Below are positions 35,124-44,117 of a stretch of DNA of 64,000 nucleotides, piece by piece; position 1 is the first letter of the stretch; each line of letters begins with the position of its first letter. The translations under genes and the position numbers were made by a program. The notes beneath the pieces are model-generated. The model was not told where the DNA came from, made no database searches, and was given only the letters and a program-made list of their open reading frames with translations. The stretch comes from Agromyces archimandritae (GTDB lineage: Bacteria; Actinomycetota; Actinomycetes; Actinomycetales; Microbacteriaceae), in NCBI RefSeq assembly GCF_018024495.1, contig NZ_CP071696.1:1240001-1304000 (forward strand), written 5' to 3'.

Positions 35124-38048
35124 ATGATCGTCAGCCTCGCAGCGTTCGCAACGCTCTCGCTGGCGACTCCGCTACTGACCCGCTGGCTCGGTCGCCGCGT
35201 GTTCCTCCTCATCGCCGTGCTTCCGGCGGCCGTGTTCGGCGTGCTGCTGTCGTGGCTGCCGGCCGTCCTCGACGGGCACGAGCGGCTCGAGCGTTTCGCG
35301 TGGATCACGCAGCTCGGCATCGAGCTCTCGTTCCGGCTCGACGCGCTCTCGCTGCTGCTCGCGCTCGTCGTCACGGGCGTGGGTGCGCTGGTGCTCGTCT
35401 ACTGCGCGTTCTACTTCGCCGACGACGAGCCGGCGCTCGGGCGCTTCGCGGCGCTGCTGCTGCTGTTCGCCGGCGTCATGCTCGGCCTCGTCACCTCCGA
35501 CGACGTGTTCGTGCTGTTCACGTTCTGGGAGCTCACGAGCGTGCTCTCGTACCTTCTGATCGGCCATTACACGGGCCGCAAGGAGAGCCGCGGTGCGGCG
35601 CTGCAGGCGCTCACCGTGACGACCTTCGGCGGCCTCGCGATGCTCGTCGGGCTCGTCATCATGACGGCGAACGCGGGCACGACCTCCCTCGCCGAGATCG
35701 TCGCGAACCCCGTTACGGGGGCGGCCGGCGAGTGGGCCGTGGCGCTCGTGCTCATCGGGGCGATCTCGAAGAGCGCCCTGGTGCCGTTCCACTTCTGGCT
35801 GCCGGCGGCGATGGCGGCCCCGACGCCGGTGAGCGCGTACCTGCACGCGGCGGCGATGGTGAAGGCGGGCGTGTACCTGGTCGCGCGCCTCGCCCCCGGC
35901 TACCACGATGCGTCGGTCTGGGCGCCGATCGTCATCGGCCTCGGCGTGCTCACGATGCTCGCCGGCGGCTGGCGCGCGCTCCGCCAGTACGATCTGAAGC
36001 TCCTCCTCGCCTACGGCACGGTCAGCCAGCTCGGCTTCCTCGTGATCGTCACGGGGCTCGGCACGCAGGCCGGTGCGCTGGCCGGCGTCGCACTGCTCCT
36101 CGCGCACGCCCTGTTCAAGGCGACCCTGTTCCTCGTGGTCGGCATCGTCGACCATTCGGCGGGCACGCGCGACTGGCGGCGCCTGTCGGGCCTCGGGCGG
36201 CGGATGCCGGTGGTCGCCACGATCGCGACGATCGCCGCCGCGTCGATGGCCGGTGTGCCGCCGCTGCTCGGCTTCGTCGCGAAGGAGTCGGTGTTCGGCG
36301 CGCTGCTCGACGACGTCGCAGTGGAGGGCGGTTTCTGGCCGTGGCTCGCACTCGCGGGCGTCTTCCTGGGTTCGGTGTTCACGGCCGCGTACAGCTTCCG
36401 GTTCCTGTGGGGGGCGTTCTTCACCCGCCCGAACCAGCCGCTCACCCCGCTGCACCGCGAGGGCCCGGCGATCTCGGTCGTGCCGGCGATCCTCGCCGGG
36501 CTCACCCTCGTGCTTCCGTTCGTCATCTCCCGGGTCGAGCCGCTGCTGGCCGCCTACGCGCACGAGCTGCCCGGCGACCACGCCCCGCACCTGGCGATCT
36601 GGCACGGGTTCGAACCGGCGCTCGGCCTGTCGGCGGCGGTGTTCGCGCTGGCCGCGCTCCTCGTATGGGGCCGGCGCCGGGTCTCGCGCATGCAGGCCGC
36701 GCTGCCGCCGGTGATCGACACCTCGCGCGGCTACCTCGGCATCGTCGGCGTCGTGGACCGGCTCGCGGCCGGCGTGACCACCTTCATCGCCCAGCGCGGC
36801 CTGCCGGGCTATATCGGCGTCACCCTCCTCGTCTTCATCGGCGGGCTCGGCACTGCGGTGCTGCTGAACGGCACCTGGCCGGACGACATCCGCCTGATCG
36901 ACTACCCGGCCCAGCCGTTCATCGCCCTCGTCATGTGCGTCGCGGCGATCGCGGCCGCGGTCGTGCGGCAGCGGGTGGCCGCGGTGCTGCTGGTGAGCGT
37001 CACCGGCTACGGCCTCGTGCTGCTGTTCGGCATGTCGGGGGCGCCCGACCTCGCGCTCACGCAGGCGCTCGTCGAGACGATCACGCTCGTCGTCTTCGTG
37101 CTCGTGCTGCGCCGCCTGCCCCCGAAGATCGCGCAGCGCAACCGGGCGACGCATCATGTGCTGCGCGCGGTCATCGGCATCGCCGCGGGCCTCGTGATGG
37201 GCATCATCGGCTTCATCGCGCTCGGCGCCCGCATCCGCCCGTCGATCGCGGAGGGCCTGCCGGCGCTCGCCCTCGAGGCGCACGGCAAGAACATCGTCAA
37301 CGTCATGCTCGTCGACATCCGAGCCTGGGACACGCTCGGCGAGATCTCGGTGCTCGTCGCCGTCGCGACGGGCATCGCGAGCCTGCTGTTCATCACCGGC
37401 CGGGCCGGCGGCGCCCCGCGTCTGGATGCGACGCCGGGCGGCCGCAACCGCTTCCGCCCGGTGCCCGAGCCGGCTTGGTCGATCAGCGCGCCCAGGCCGC
37501 GCCTGGCCGACGTCGAGGGCGAGGAGGATCAGCGGGCGGATGCCGCCGAGACCCGACAGACGTGGCTGCTCGCGGGCCGCACGCTCGACCCCTCGCGTCG
37601 TTCGATCCTCATCGAGGTGCTCATCCGTCTCCTCTTCCACCCCGCGATCGTCGTGTCGATCTACCTGCTGTTCGTCGGCCACAACCAGCCGGGCGGCGGT
37701 TTCGCGGGCGGTCTGGTCGCGGGTCTCGCGCTCGTGGCCCGGTATCTCGCGGGCGGCCGGTACGAGCTCGGCGAGGCGGCGCCGGTGGATGCCGGGGTGC
37801 TCCTCGGCACGGGGCTCTTCCTCGCTGCGGGCACTGCGACGTCCTCCCTGTTCTTCGGGCTCACCGTCTTCGAGTCGAGCTGGTTCGAGGCCGAGATCCC
37901 CGTGCTCGGCACGATCTCGATCGGCACGTCGACCCTCTTCGACATCGGCGTCTACCTCGTCGTCGTCGGCCTCGTGCTCGACATCCTGCGTTCGCTCGGC
38001 GCCGAGGTCGACCGCCAGCAGGAAGAGTCTGAGGAGGTGCCCGCATGA
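35124..38048 (+). CDS. mrpA: Na+/H+ antiporter subunit MrpA (A-B fusion type)
   Basis: 974 residues, ATG 35124 behind GAGGAGG. More than 20 membrane segments. Residues about 60-450 form the NuoL-like proton-conducting domain (FWELTSVLSYLLIGHYTGRK, HFWLPAAMAAPTPVSAYLHA, KLLLAYGTVSQLGFL). The C-terminal part (about 820-960; LLFHPAIVVSIYLLFVGHNQ, PGGGFAGGLVAGLALVARYL) is the MrpB domain, so no separate mrpB exists. The large complex exports Na+ in exchange for protons, giving salt and alkali tolerance. First of six genes with 4-bp overlaps. Confidence 0.95.
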   Translation: MIVSLAAFATLSLATPLLTRWLGRRVFLLIAVLPAAVFGVLLSWLPAVLDGHERLERFAWITQLGIELSFRLDALSLLLALVVTGVGALVLVYCAFYFADDEPALGRFAALLLLFAGVMLGLVTSDDVFVLFTFWELTSVLSYLLIGHYTGRKESRGAALQALTVTTFGGLAMLVGLVIMTANAGTTSLAEIVANPVTGAAGEWAVALVLIGAISKSALVPFHFWLPAAMAAPTPVSAYLHAAAMVKAGVYLVARLAPGYHDASVWAPIVIGLGVLTMLAGGWRALRQYDLKLLLAYGTVSQLGFLVIVTGLGTQAGALAGVALLLAHALFKATLFLVVGIVDHSAGTRDWRRLSGLGRRMPVVATIATIAAASMAGVPPLLGFVAKESVFGALLDDVAVEGGFWPWLALAGVFLGSVFTAAYSFRFLWGAFFTRPNQPLTPLHREGPAISVVPAILAGLTLVLPFVISRVEPLLAAYAHELPGDHAPHLAIWHGFEPALGLSAAVFALAALLVWGRRRVSRMQAALPPVIDTSRGYLGIVGVVDRLAAGVTTFIAQRGLPGYIGVTLLVFIGGLGTAVLLNGTWPDDIRLIDYPAQPFIALVMCVAAIAAAVVRQRVAAVLLVSVTGYGLVLLFGMSGAPDLALTQALVETITLVVFVLVLRRLPPKIAQRNRATHHVLRAVIGIAAGLVMGIIGFIALGARIRPSIAEGLPALALEAHGKNIVNVMLVDIRAWDTLGEISVLVAVATGIASLLFITGRAGGAPRLDATPGGRNRFRPVPEPAWSISAPRPRLADVEGEEDQRADAAETRQTWLLAGRTLDPSRRSILIEVLIRLLFHPAIVVSIYLLFVGHNQPGGGFAGGLVAGLALVARYLAGGRYELGEAAPVDAGVLLGTGLFLAAGTATSSLFFGLTVFESSWFEAEIPVLGTISIGTSTLFDIGVYLVVVGLVLDILRSLGAEVDRQQEESEEVPA

Positions 38049-38611
38049 CGGCATCCCTCACCCTGCTCGTGCTGATGGCCGTGCTGTTCGGCTCCGGCAT
38101 CTACGTGATGCTGGAGCGGAGCCTGACCCGTGTGCTCATCGGCTTCCTCCTCGTCGGCAACGCGGTGAACATCCTCATCTACCTGATGAGCGGTGCGCCC
38201 GGCCTGGCCCCCCTCATGCACGAGGGCGTCGACGAGTCCGAGATCTCCGATCCGGTGCCGCAGGCCTTCATCCTCACGGCGATCGTCATCAACCTCGGCA
38301 TCACCGCGTTCATGCTCGCGCTCATCTACCGCTCCTGGTGGCTGGCGCAACTGGGCGACAAGGGCGACCTCATCGACGACGAGGACGAGGATCTCGAGGA
38401 CGCCGAGGAGGCGGAGGAGCTCGTGCGCTCCTCGCACGAGGACGACGAGGCGATCCAGTCGCTCATCGATGCGAGCGACGAGGAGTTCGACGACGAGTTC
38501 GACGACGACTTCGACTCCGCGGAGGCCGAGATCGACCGCGAGCCCGAGGACGAGTCGGTGCTCGAGGAGCGGGCCGATCCGCACCCCGACGACGAAGGGA
38601 GCACCCGATGA
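38045..38611 (+). CDS. mrpC: Na+/H+ antiporter subunit MrpC with acidic tail
   Basis: 188 residues, ATG overlapping mrpA stop. Three membrane helices (residues 3-25, 30-50, 78-98) as in NuoK-like MrpC, with GNAVNILIYLMSG and DPVPQAFILTAIVINLGITA. Residues about 110-188 are an unusual, extremely acidic tail (Asp/Glu more than half in places, such as DDEDEDLEDAEEAEEL), facing the cytoplasm. Many MrpC proteins end soon after the third helix. Confidence 0.93.
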   Translation: MTASLTLLVLMAVLFGSGIYVMLERSLTRVLIGFLLVGNAVNILIYLMSGAPGLAPLMHEGVDESEISDPVPQAFILTAIVINLGITAFMLALIYRSWWLAQLGDKGDLIDDEDEDLEDAEEAEELVRSSHEDDEAIQSLIDASDEEFDDEFDDDFDSAEAEIDREPEDESVLEERADPHPDDEGSTR

Positions 38612-40173
38612 ACGCCACCCCGCTCGTCCCCCTCGTCGTGCTGCTGCCCCTGCTCGGCGCCGGCCTGTCGCTCATGCTCGGCCGGCATCCGCGCGCCCAG
38701 ATCGCCGTCGGCAGCACCGTGCTGTCGGCGGTGGCGATCATCGCGATCGTGCTGCTCGTCACGGTCGACACCGCCGGCGGCCTCGTCGTCCACATCGGCG
38801 ACTGGCAGGCGCCGTTCGGCATCACCCTCGTCGTCGACCGGCTGGCGGCCGTCATGCTGCTGATCTCGGCGATCGTGCTCATCGTCGTCCTCGTATACGC
38901 CGTCGGGCAGGGCATCGCCGACCGCAACCGCGAGACGCCGGTCTCGATCTTCCACCCGAGCTATCTGATCCTGTCGGCGGGTGTGTTCGACGCCTTCATC
39001 GCCGGCGACCTGTTCAACCTGTACGTCGCGTTCGAGATCCTGCTGTCGGCCAGTTACGTGCTGCTGACGCTCGGCGGCACGGGCGAGCGGATCCGCGCGG
39101 GCGTCACGTACATCATCGTGAGCCTCGTCTCCTCGCTGTTCTTCCTGTCGTCGCTCGCGCTCATCTACGGCGCGACGGGCACGGTGAACATCGCGCAGCT
39201 CTCGGAACGGCTCGCCGAACTGCCGGACGATGTGCGGCTCATCCTGCACCTGCTGCTGCTCATCGGCTTCGGGGTGAAGGCGGCGATCTTCCCGCTGTCG
39301 TTCTGGCTGCCCGACTCGTATCCGACGGCGCCGGCGCCGGTCACGGCGGTGTTCGCGGGCTTGCTGACGAAGGTCGGCGTGTATGCGATCATCCGCACCG
39401 AGACGGTCCTGTTCCCCGGCGGCGATCTCTCGATCGTGCTGCTCGTCGTCGGCGGGCTGACGATGCTCGTCGGCATCCTCGGCGCGCTCTCGCAGGCCGA
39501 TATCAAACGTCTGCTGTCGTTCACGCTCGTCAGCCACATCGGCTACATGATCTTCGGCATCGCCCTCGGCACCGAGCTCGGCATGACGGCGACGATCTAC
39601 TACGTCGTCCACCACATCACGGTGCAGACGGCACTGTTCCTGACGACCGGCCTCATCGAGCGTTTCGGCGGGGCGACGTCGATCACCCGGCTCGCCGGGC
39701 TTCTGAAGGCGAGCCCGCTGCTGGCGATCCTGTTCTTCATCCCGGCCCTGAACCTCGGCGGCATCCCGCCGTTCTCGGGCTTCCTCGGCAAGGCGGGCCT
39801 GTTCCTGGCCGGGGCGGAGGATGCGAGCTGGCTCGTGTGGATCGTGATCGCCGCGGGGGCTGCGACGAGCCTCATCACCCTGTACGCCCTGACCCGGTTC
39901 TGGAACATGGCGTTCTGGCGTCGGCGGAGCGAGCTCGAGGGGTACGAGTCGGTGCTGCTCGATTCGGTGCAGGAGGCGCCGACGGGCGCGGTGCGCACGG
40001 CGACGGGCACGACGCCGGCGCTCATGACGGTCGCGACGGCGGTGCTGGTGCTGCTCACGGTGGCCCTCACGGTCTTCGCCGGGCCGTTGTTCGATCTCGC
40101 CGGGCGGGCGGCCGGGGGCCTCCTCGACCCGTCGGTCTACGTCGGGCTCGTCTACCCGGGGGGCATCCGATGA
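38608..40173 (+). CDS. mrpD: Na+/H+ antiporter subunit MrpD
   Basis: 521 residues with about 14 membrane segments, NuoM/N-like. FHPSYLILSAGVFDAFIAGD, LFNLYVAFEILLSASYVLLT, KAAIFPLSFWLPDSYPTAPA and KRLLSFTLVSHIGYMIFGIA contain the conserved Glu and Lys residues of the ion-conducting path. Overlaps mrpC and mrpE by 4 bp. Confidence 0.95.
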   Translation: MNATPLVPLVVLLPLLGAGLSLMLGRHPRAQIAVGSTVLSAVAIIAIVLLVTVDTAGGLVVHIGDWQAPFGITLVVDRLAAVMLLISAIVLIVVLVYAVGQGIADRNRETPVSIFHPSYLILSAGVFDAFIAGDLFNLYVAFEILLSASYVLLTLGGTGERIRAGVTYIIVSLVSSLFFLSSLALIYGATGTVNIAQLSERLAELPDDVRLILHLLLLIGFGVKAAIFPLSFWLPDSYPTAPAPVTAVFAGLLTKVGVYAIIRTETVLFPGGDLSIVLLVVGGLTMLVGILGALSQADIKRLLSFTLVSHIGYMIFGIALGTELGMTATIYYVVHHITVQTALFLTTGLIERFGGATSITRLAGLLKASPLLAILFFIPALNLGGIPPFSGFLGKAGLFLAGAEDASWLVWIVIAAGAATSLITLYALTRFWNMAFWRRRSELEGYESVLLDSVQEAPTGAVRTATGTTPALMTVATAVLVLLTVALTVFAGPLFDLAGRAAGGLLDPSVYVGLVYPGGIR

Positions 40174-40766
40174 GGTCGCCCGAGGAGTTCTCGTCCTGGA
40201 AGTCGCTGTGGCGGCAGCTGCCGCTGCTGCTCGCCCTCGTGCTGCTGTGGCTGCTCCTCTGGGAGGAGCTGTCGGTGATGAGCCTCGTCACCGGGCTGCT
40301 GCTCGCCTACCTCGTCACGCGCGTGCTGTACCTGCCTGCGGTGCTGCTGTCGGGTCGCTTCAACCCGTGGCGGGGCCTGCTCCTCGGCCTCAGGATGATG
40401 GTCGACGTCGTGTTCGCGTCGCTGCAGGTCGCGGTGATGGCGATCAATCCGTGGTGGAAGCCGGTGAACGCGATCGTCGCCGTGCAACTGCACACGCGCA
40501 GCGATTTCGTGATGACGCTCACGGCCGAGGCGGTCTCGGTGGTGCCCGGCACCGTCGTCGTCGACGTCGACCGCGAACGCGGCGTGCTGTACCTGCACGC
40601 CCTCGGCACGCGCACCGTCGAGGAGGCCGAACGCACCCGACGGAACGTGCTCGGCACCGAGGAGCGCATCGTGCTGGCCATCGGCACGCATCACGAGGCC
40701 GAGATCGTCCGGGAGGAGCGCCGGGCCCGGCGCGCCCGGCAACGAACGAACGGAGGACAGGCATGA
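40170..40766 (+). CDS. mrpE: Na+/H+ antiporter subunit MrpE
   Basis: 198 residues with two or three N-terminal membrane segments (QLPLLLALVLLWLLLWEELS; SLVTGLLLAYLVTRVLYLPA) and a cytoplasmic domain holding the MrpE blocks FASLQVAVMAINPWW and LTAEAVSVVPGTVVVDVD. Required for assembly in characterised Mrp complexes. Overlaps mrpD and mrpF. Confidence 0.93.
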   Translation: MRSPEEFSSWKSLWRQLPLLLALVLLWLLLWEELSVMSLVTGLLLAYLVTRVLYLPAVLLSGRFNPWRGLLLGLRMMVDVVFASLQVAVMAINPWWKPVNAIVAVQLHTRSDFVMTLTAEAVSVVPGTVVVDVDRERGVLYLHALGTRTVEEAERTRRNVLGTEERIVLAIGTHHEAEIVREERRARRARQRTNGGQA

Positions 40767-41035
40767 CGTTCCTCAACTGGATCAGCGTCGCCGCCGGCAT
40801 CATGTTCGGCATCGGTGCGCTCTGCGCGGTATGGCGGATCATCAAGGGGCCGTCGATCCTCGACCGGGCGCTCGCCACCGATGTGCTGCTCGCGATCGGC
40901 ATGTGCGTCCTCGGCGCCGAGATGGCGATCAACCGGCACACCGACACCCTGGTGATCCTGCTGGTGCTCGCGATCTTCGCGTTCGTCGGGTCGATCTCGA
41001 TCGCCCGGTTCATGGCGAAGCAGGACGCATCATGA
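40763..41035 (+). CDS. mrpF: Na+/H+ antiporter subunit MrpF
   Basis: 90 residues with three membrane segments. GPSILDRALATDVLLAIG includes the conserved D-R-x-x-x-x-D motif of MrpF. ATG 40763 lies in the mrpE stop overlap after GGAGGACAGG. Confidence 0.93.
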   Translation: MTFLNWISVAAGIMFGIGALCAVWRIIKGPSILDRALATDVLLAIGMCVLGAEMAINRHTDTLVILLVLAIFAFVGSISIARFMAKQDAS

Positions 41036-41382
41036 GCGGATCCGAACTCGCGATCGGCATCCTCGTCCTGGTGTCGGCGTTCCTCTCGATGGCAGCCGGC
41101 ATCGGCATCGTCCGCTTCCCCGATGTGCTGACGCGCCTGCACGCCGGCACGAAGCCGCAGGTGCTCGGCCTCGCGACGGTGCTGCTGGCGATCTCGATCG
41201 CCGACCCGCACTGGGGCGTCATCACGACGGCGATCCTCGTGCTCACCTTCCAGCTGCTGACGCAGCCGATGACGGCGCACATGCTCGGACGCAGCGCCTA
41301 CCGCACCGAGCACCTCCGCCGCGACCTGCTCATCGAGGACGTCCTCGCCCGCGACATCGACACCCGCGGGATCGGGACGTAG
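41032..41382 (+). CDS. mrpG: Na+/H+ antiporter subunit MrpG
   Basis: 116 residues with three membrane segments; GIVRFPDVLTRLHAGTKPQV is the MrpG/PhaG signature. Last gene of the operon; its end faces the convergent enoyl-CoA hydratase-like gene with a 33-bp gap. Confidence 0.93.
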   Translation: MSGSELAIGILVLVSAFLSMAAGIGIVRFPDVLTRLHAGTKPQVLGLATVLLAISIADPHWGVITTAILVLTFQLLTQPMTAHMLGRSAYRTEHLRRDLLIEDVLARDIDTRGIGT

Positions 41383-41415
41383 GGCGCGGCCGGGCACCGG
41401 CGCGCTGCAGGCGCC

Positions 41416-42198
41416 TCACCGCCCGGCGAACACCGGGCGCCGCTTCTGCTGGAACGCGGCGAAGCCCTCCCGGTAATCCTCGGTATCGCAGAGCGCGGCC
41501 TGGGCGCGGTTCTCGGCATCCATCGACGCCCAGAGGCCGAGCCGCTCATCGCGGAGGGCGGCCACGAGGACCTTGGATGCGATGAACGCGGCGGTGGCGC
41601 CGGCGGCTGCGGCGCGTGCGGCATCCACTGCGGCCTGCTGCACCTCGGCGGCGGGGAACACCCGCGAGAACAAGCCCGACGCGACCGCCTCATCGCCGGA
41701 CATGAGGCGGCCGGTGACGATGAGATCCATCGTCTTGTGCGCGCCGAGGCGGTCGACGAAGAGGGCGTGGCCGCCGGAGTCGAGGGTCGCACCGAGGTTC
41801 GCGAACGGCGAGCCGATCTTCGCGTCGTCGGCGACATAGACGATGTCGCTCGCGATGAGGAGGCCGAGCCCGACGCCGAGGCAGGCGCCGTGCGCGACGG
41901 CGAACGTGGGCGCCGGGAACGCGCTCATCCGCTGCATCAGGGGGGTGACAAGGCCGCCGAGGTAGCCGAGGACGTCGTCGTCGGCCGGGTCGACGCCGGA
42001 GATGTCGCGGCCGGCGCAGAAGCCCTTGCCCTCGCCGCGCAGCACGAGCGCGCGCACCTCGCCGGCCTCGGCGGCACGGGCCGCCTCCGCATAGGCGTCG
42101 TCGAGGGCGCGCACGGCGGTCTCGTCGAGGGCGTTGCGCTTCTCGGGGGCGTTCAGCACGACGGTCGCGACGCCGTCGGCGATCTCGAGTTCGATCAT
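41416..42198 (-). CDS. Enoyl-CoA hydratase/isomerase, PaaG-like
   Basis: 260 residues of the crotonase fold, ATG 42198 behind AGAGGA. RGEGKGFCAGRDISG and GACLGVGLGLLIASDIVYVA form the CoA oxyanion hole. At the catalytic loop it reads FANLGATLDSGGHALF: an Asp where PaaG isomerases have it, instead of the second hydratase Glu. PaaG converts the ring epoxide of phenylacetyl-CoA to an oxepin. Its position beside paaABCDE supports that role, but a PaaB/PaaF-type hydratase cannot be excluded. A 264-bp gap with repeats separates it from paaE, so it may have its own promoter. Confidence 0.75.
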   Translation of the reverse strand: MIELEIADGVATVVLNAPEKRNALDETAVRALDDAYAEAARAAEAGEVRALVLRGEGKGFCAGRDISGVDPADDDVLGYLGGLVTPLMQRMSAFPAPTFAVAHGACLGVGLGLLIASDIVYVADDAKIGSPFANLGATLDSGGHALFVDRLGAHKTMDLIVTGRLMSGDEAVASGLFSRVFPAAEVQQAAVDAARAAAAGATAAFIASKVLVAALRDERLGLWASMDAENRAQAALCDTEDYREGFAAFQQKRRPVFAGR

Positions 42199-42253
42199 CG
42201 GGTCCTCTTCTCGGTCATACGTCATCATCCGGGCGGTCGGCCCAATCCGGCAA

Positions 42254-42336
42254 CCTTCTCCGCGTTCCGGGGGTCGAATCCCGCCACGATTCCGCGTTTT
42301 CGGGCTTGGATGTGGCAGGAAATGACCCCCGCAAGG
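42254..42336. repeat. Palindromic repeat family B, copy 3
   Basis: Left arm GGGGGTCGAATCCCGCCAC (the same as in copy 2), right arm diverged (GTGGCAGGAAATGACCCCC), so the stem has internal mismatches. Lies between two minus-strand genes. Confidence 0.8.
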
Positions 42337-42340
42337 ATTT

Positions 42341-42462
42341 GGCGGGCGGGTTGCGCGGGGCAGCGCCCCGCGGGTGGATCTCGCGGGCGGGTTGCGGGGG
42401 GCGGGTTGCGCGGAGCGGGTTGCGCGGAGCGGGTTGCGCGGGGGCAACGCCCCGCGGGCGGG
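42341..42462. repeat. GC-rich repeats with three 14-bp tandem units
   Basis: GCGGGTTGCGCGGA at 42401-42414, 42415-42428 and, with one change, 42429-42442, inside related GGCGGGTTGCG sequence with short self-complementary stretches such as GCGGGGC-AGC-GCCCCGC. It directly follows the paaE stop and may contribute to transcription termination. Confidence 0.75.
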
Positions 42463-43587
42463 CTACACGTCGTAGTCGACCACGACGCGCTCGCCCTTGG
42501 GGTGCGACTGGCAGGTGAGCACGTAGCCGCGTTCCAGCTCGTCGGGTTCGAGGGCGTAGTTCTCCGTCATCTGCACGCTGCCCTCGACGACGCGGGCGCG
42601 GCAGGTGCCGCACACACCGCCGGCGCAGGCGAAGGGCACGTCGCCGCGCACGCGGAGGGCCGCGTTCAGGATGGATTCCTGCGCGGCGACGGGGCTCTCG
42701 ACGCGGCCGGAGAGGCCGTCGAGGGTGAACTCGAGCGTCCAAGTGTCTTCGCCCGTGCGCACCTCGACGGGGCGGCCGCGTTCGGGCACGGGCCCGTCGG
42801 TGGTGAAGAGTTCGAAGTGCACGGCCGACGTGGGCACGCCGACGTCGGCGAGGGTGTCGCGGGCGAGCTGGACGAGTTCGAACGGCCCGCACAGGAACCA
42901 TTCGTCGACGGCGGCCGGCGGGATGAGGGTGCCGAGCATGGTGCGCAGCTTCTCCTCGTCGATGCGACCCGAGAGGATCGGGGCGCTGCGCTGCTCGCGC
43001 GAGAGCACGTGGTGCAGGGCGAGGCGGGCCGGGTAGCGGTCCTTCAGGTCGGCGAGCTCTTCGAGGAACATGACGTCGAGCGTGGAGCGGTTCGTGTAGA
43101 CGAGCGTGAACCGGGAGGTGTCGCTGCCGGCGAGGACCGTGTGGGCGAGCGACATGAGCGGGGTGATGCCGCTGCCGGCGGCGATGCCGACGATGTGCCG
43201 GTGGTCGAGGTCCGCCAGCGCGGTCGTGAAGGTGCCCTGCGGGCTCATGACGTCGATGCGGTCGCCGGCGGCGAGTTCGTCGTTCGCCCACGTCGAGAAG
43301 CGGCCGCCGAGGTCGCGTTTGATGGCGACGCTCACCGAGCCGCGGCGCGGCGGCCGGCAGATCGAGTACGAGCGGCGGAGTTCCTGCCCGTCGATCTCGC
43401 GGCGGAGGGCGACGTACTGCCCGGGCAGGTAGTCGTAGTCGCCGGCGAGCTCGTCGGGCACGGCGAAGGTGACCTCGATGGACTGCTCGGTGAGGCGGCG
43501 CACCTCGGCGACCTCGAGTTCGTGGAAGCGGGCGCGCTTGCGCGCCGGGGCGGGGGTCGCCGTCGACCCCATGTTGCGGGCGGGCAT
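42463..43587 (-). CDS. paaE: Phenylacetyl-CoA epoxidase reductase PaaE
   Basis: 374 residues. N-terminal ferredoxin-NADP reductase module (about 20-255): FAD motif RRSYSICRPP, NAD(P)-binding GIAAGSGITPLMSLA, C-terminal FLCGPFELVQ. C-terminal plant-type [2Fe-2S] ferredoxin (about 280-374) with cysteines in CAGGVCGTC and a fourth in LTCQSH. It passes electrons from NADPH to the PaaA di-iron centre. ATG 43587 overlaps the paaD stop; last of the paaABCDE unit. Confidence 0.93.
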   Translation of the reverse strand: MPARNMGSTATPAPARKRARFHELEVAEVRRLTEQSIEVTFAVPDELAGDYDYLPGQYVALRREIDGQELRRSYSICRPPRRGSVSVAIKRDLGGRFSTWANDELAAGDRIDVMSPQGTFTTALADLDHRHIVGIAAGSGITPLMSLAHTVLAGSDTSRFTLVYTNRSTLDVMFLEELADLKDRYPARLALHHVLSREQRSAPILSGRIDEEKLRTMLGTLIPPAAVDEWFLCGPFELVQLARDTLADVGVPTSAVHFELFTTDGPVPERGRPVEVRTGEDTWTLEFTLDGLSGRVESPVAAQESILNAALRVRGDVPFACAGGVCGTCRARVVEGSVQMTENYALEPDELERGYVLTCQSHPKGERVVVDYDV

Positions 43588-44117
43588 CAGATCACCTTGA
43601 AGTAGTCGAAGGGTTCGAGGCAGCTGCGGCACTCGTAGAGGGCTTTGCACGACGTCGAGCCGAAGCGGGCGAGCTCGCGCGTGTCGAGGGAGTCGCAGCG
43701 CGGGCACTTGACCGCGAGCTGCACGCGGACGGGGCCGTCGCGGTGGGCGGCCCGGCCGGTGGGGGCCTGGATGCCGTAGCGGCGCAGTTTCTCCTTGCCG
43801 GTCTCGGTCATCCAGTCGGTCGTCCACGCGGGGCTCAGCACGAGGTCGACGTCGACCCGGGTGTAGCCGGCTGCGGTGAGGGCGAGCACGACGTCGTCGC
43901 GGATCGCGTCCATCGCCGGGCATCCGCTGTAGGTGGGCGTGATCGTCACGTGCGCGCGGTCGCCGTCGGCCTCGGCGCTGCGGAGCACGCCGAGGTCCTC
44001 GATCGTGAGCACGGGGATCTCGGGGTCGGTGACGGTCGCGGCGACCTCCCACGCGCGGGTGGATGCCGCGTCGCGCCCGTCGGCGGCCGCGGCCCGGGGC
44101 CGCTCGCGCACGCTCAC
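43587..44117 (-). CDS. paaD: Phenylacetate degradation protein PaaD
   Basis: About 176 residues. An N-terminal DUF59 (MIP18-like) domain (TVTDPEIPVLTIEDLGVLRS, TPTYSGCPAMDAIRDDV) is followed by a zinc-ribbon-like tail (CPRCDSLDTRELARFGSTSC, ECRSCLEPFDYFKVI). PaaD is thought to help mature the iron centres of the epoxidase. The start is one of two adjacent GTG codons (44120 or 44117); the second is chosen because it gives the GTGA overlap used throughout this operon. Confidence 0.9.
   Translation of the reverse strand: MSVRERPRAAAADGRDAASTRAWEVAATVTDPEIPVLTIEDLGVLRSAEADGDRAHVTITPTYSGCPAMDAIRDDVVLALTAAGYTRVDVDLVLSPAWTTDWMTETGKEKLRRYGIQAPTGRAAHRDGPVRVQLAVKCPRCDSLDTRELARFGSTSCKALYECRSCLEPFDYFKVI

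Noticed and set aside
42199..42240. Upstream in-frame start (MMTYDREEDP) for the PaaG-like gene
   Set aside because: ATG 42198 has AGAGGA at good distance and matches the family N-terminus; the upstream codons have no such signal.
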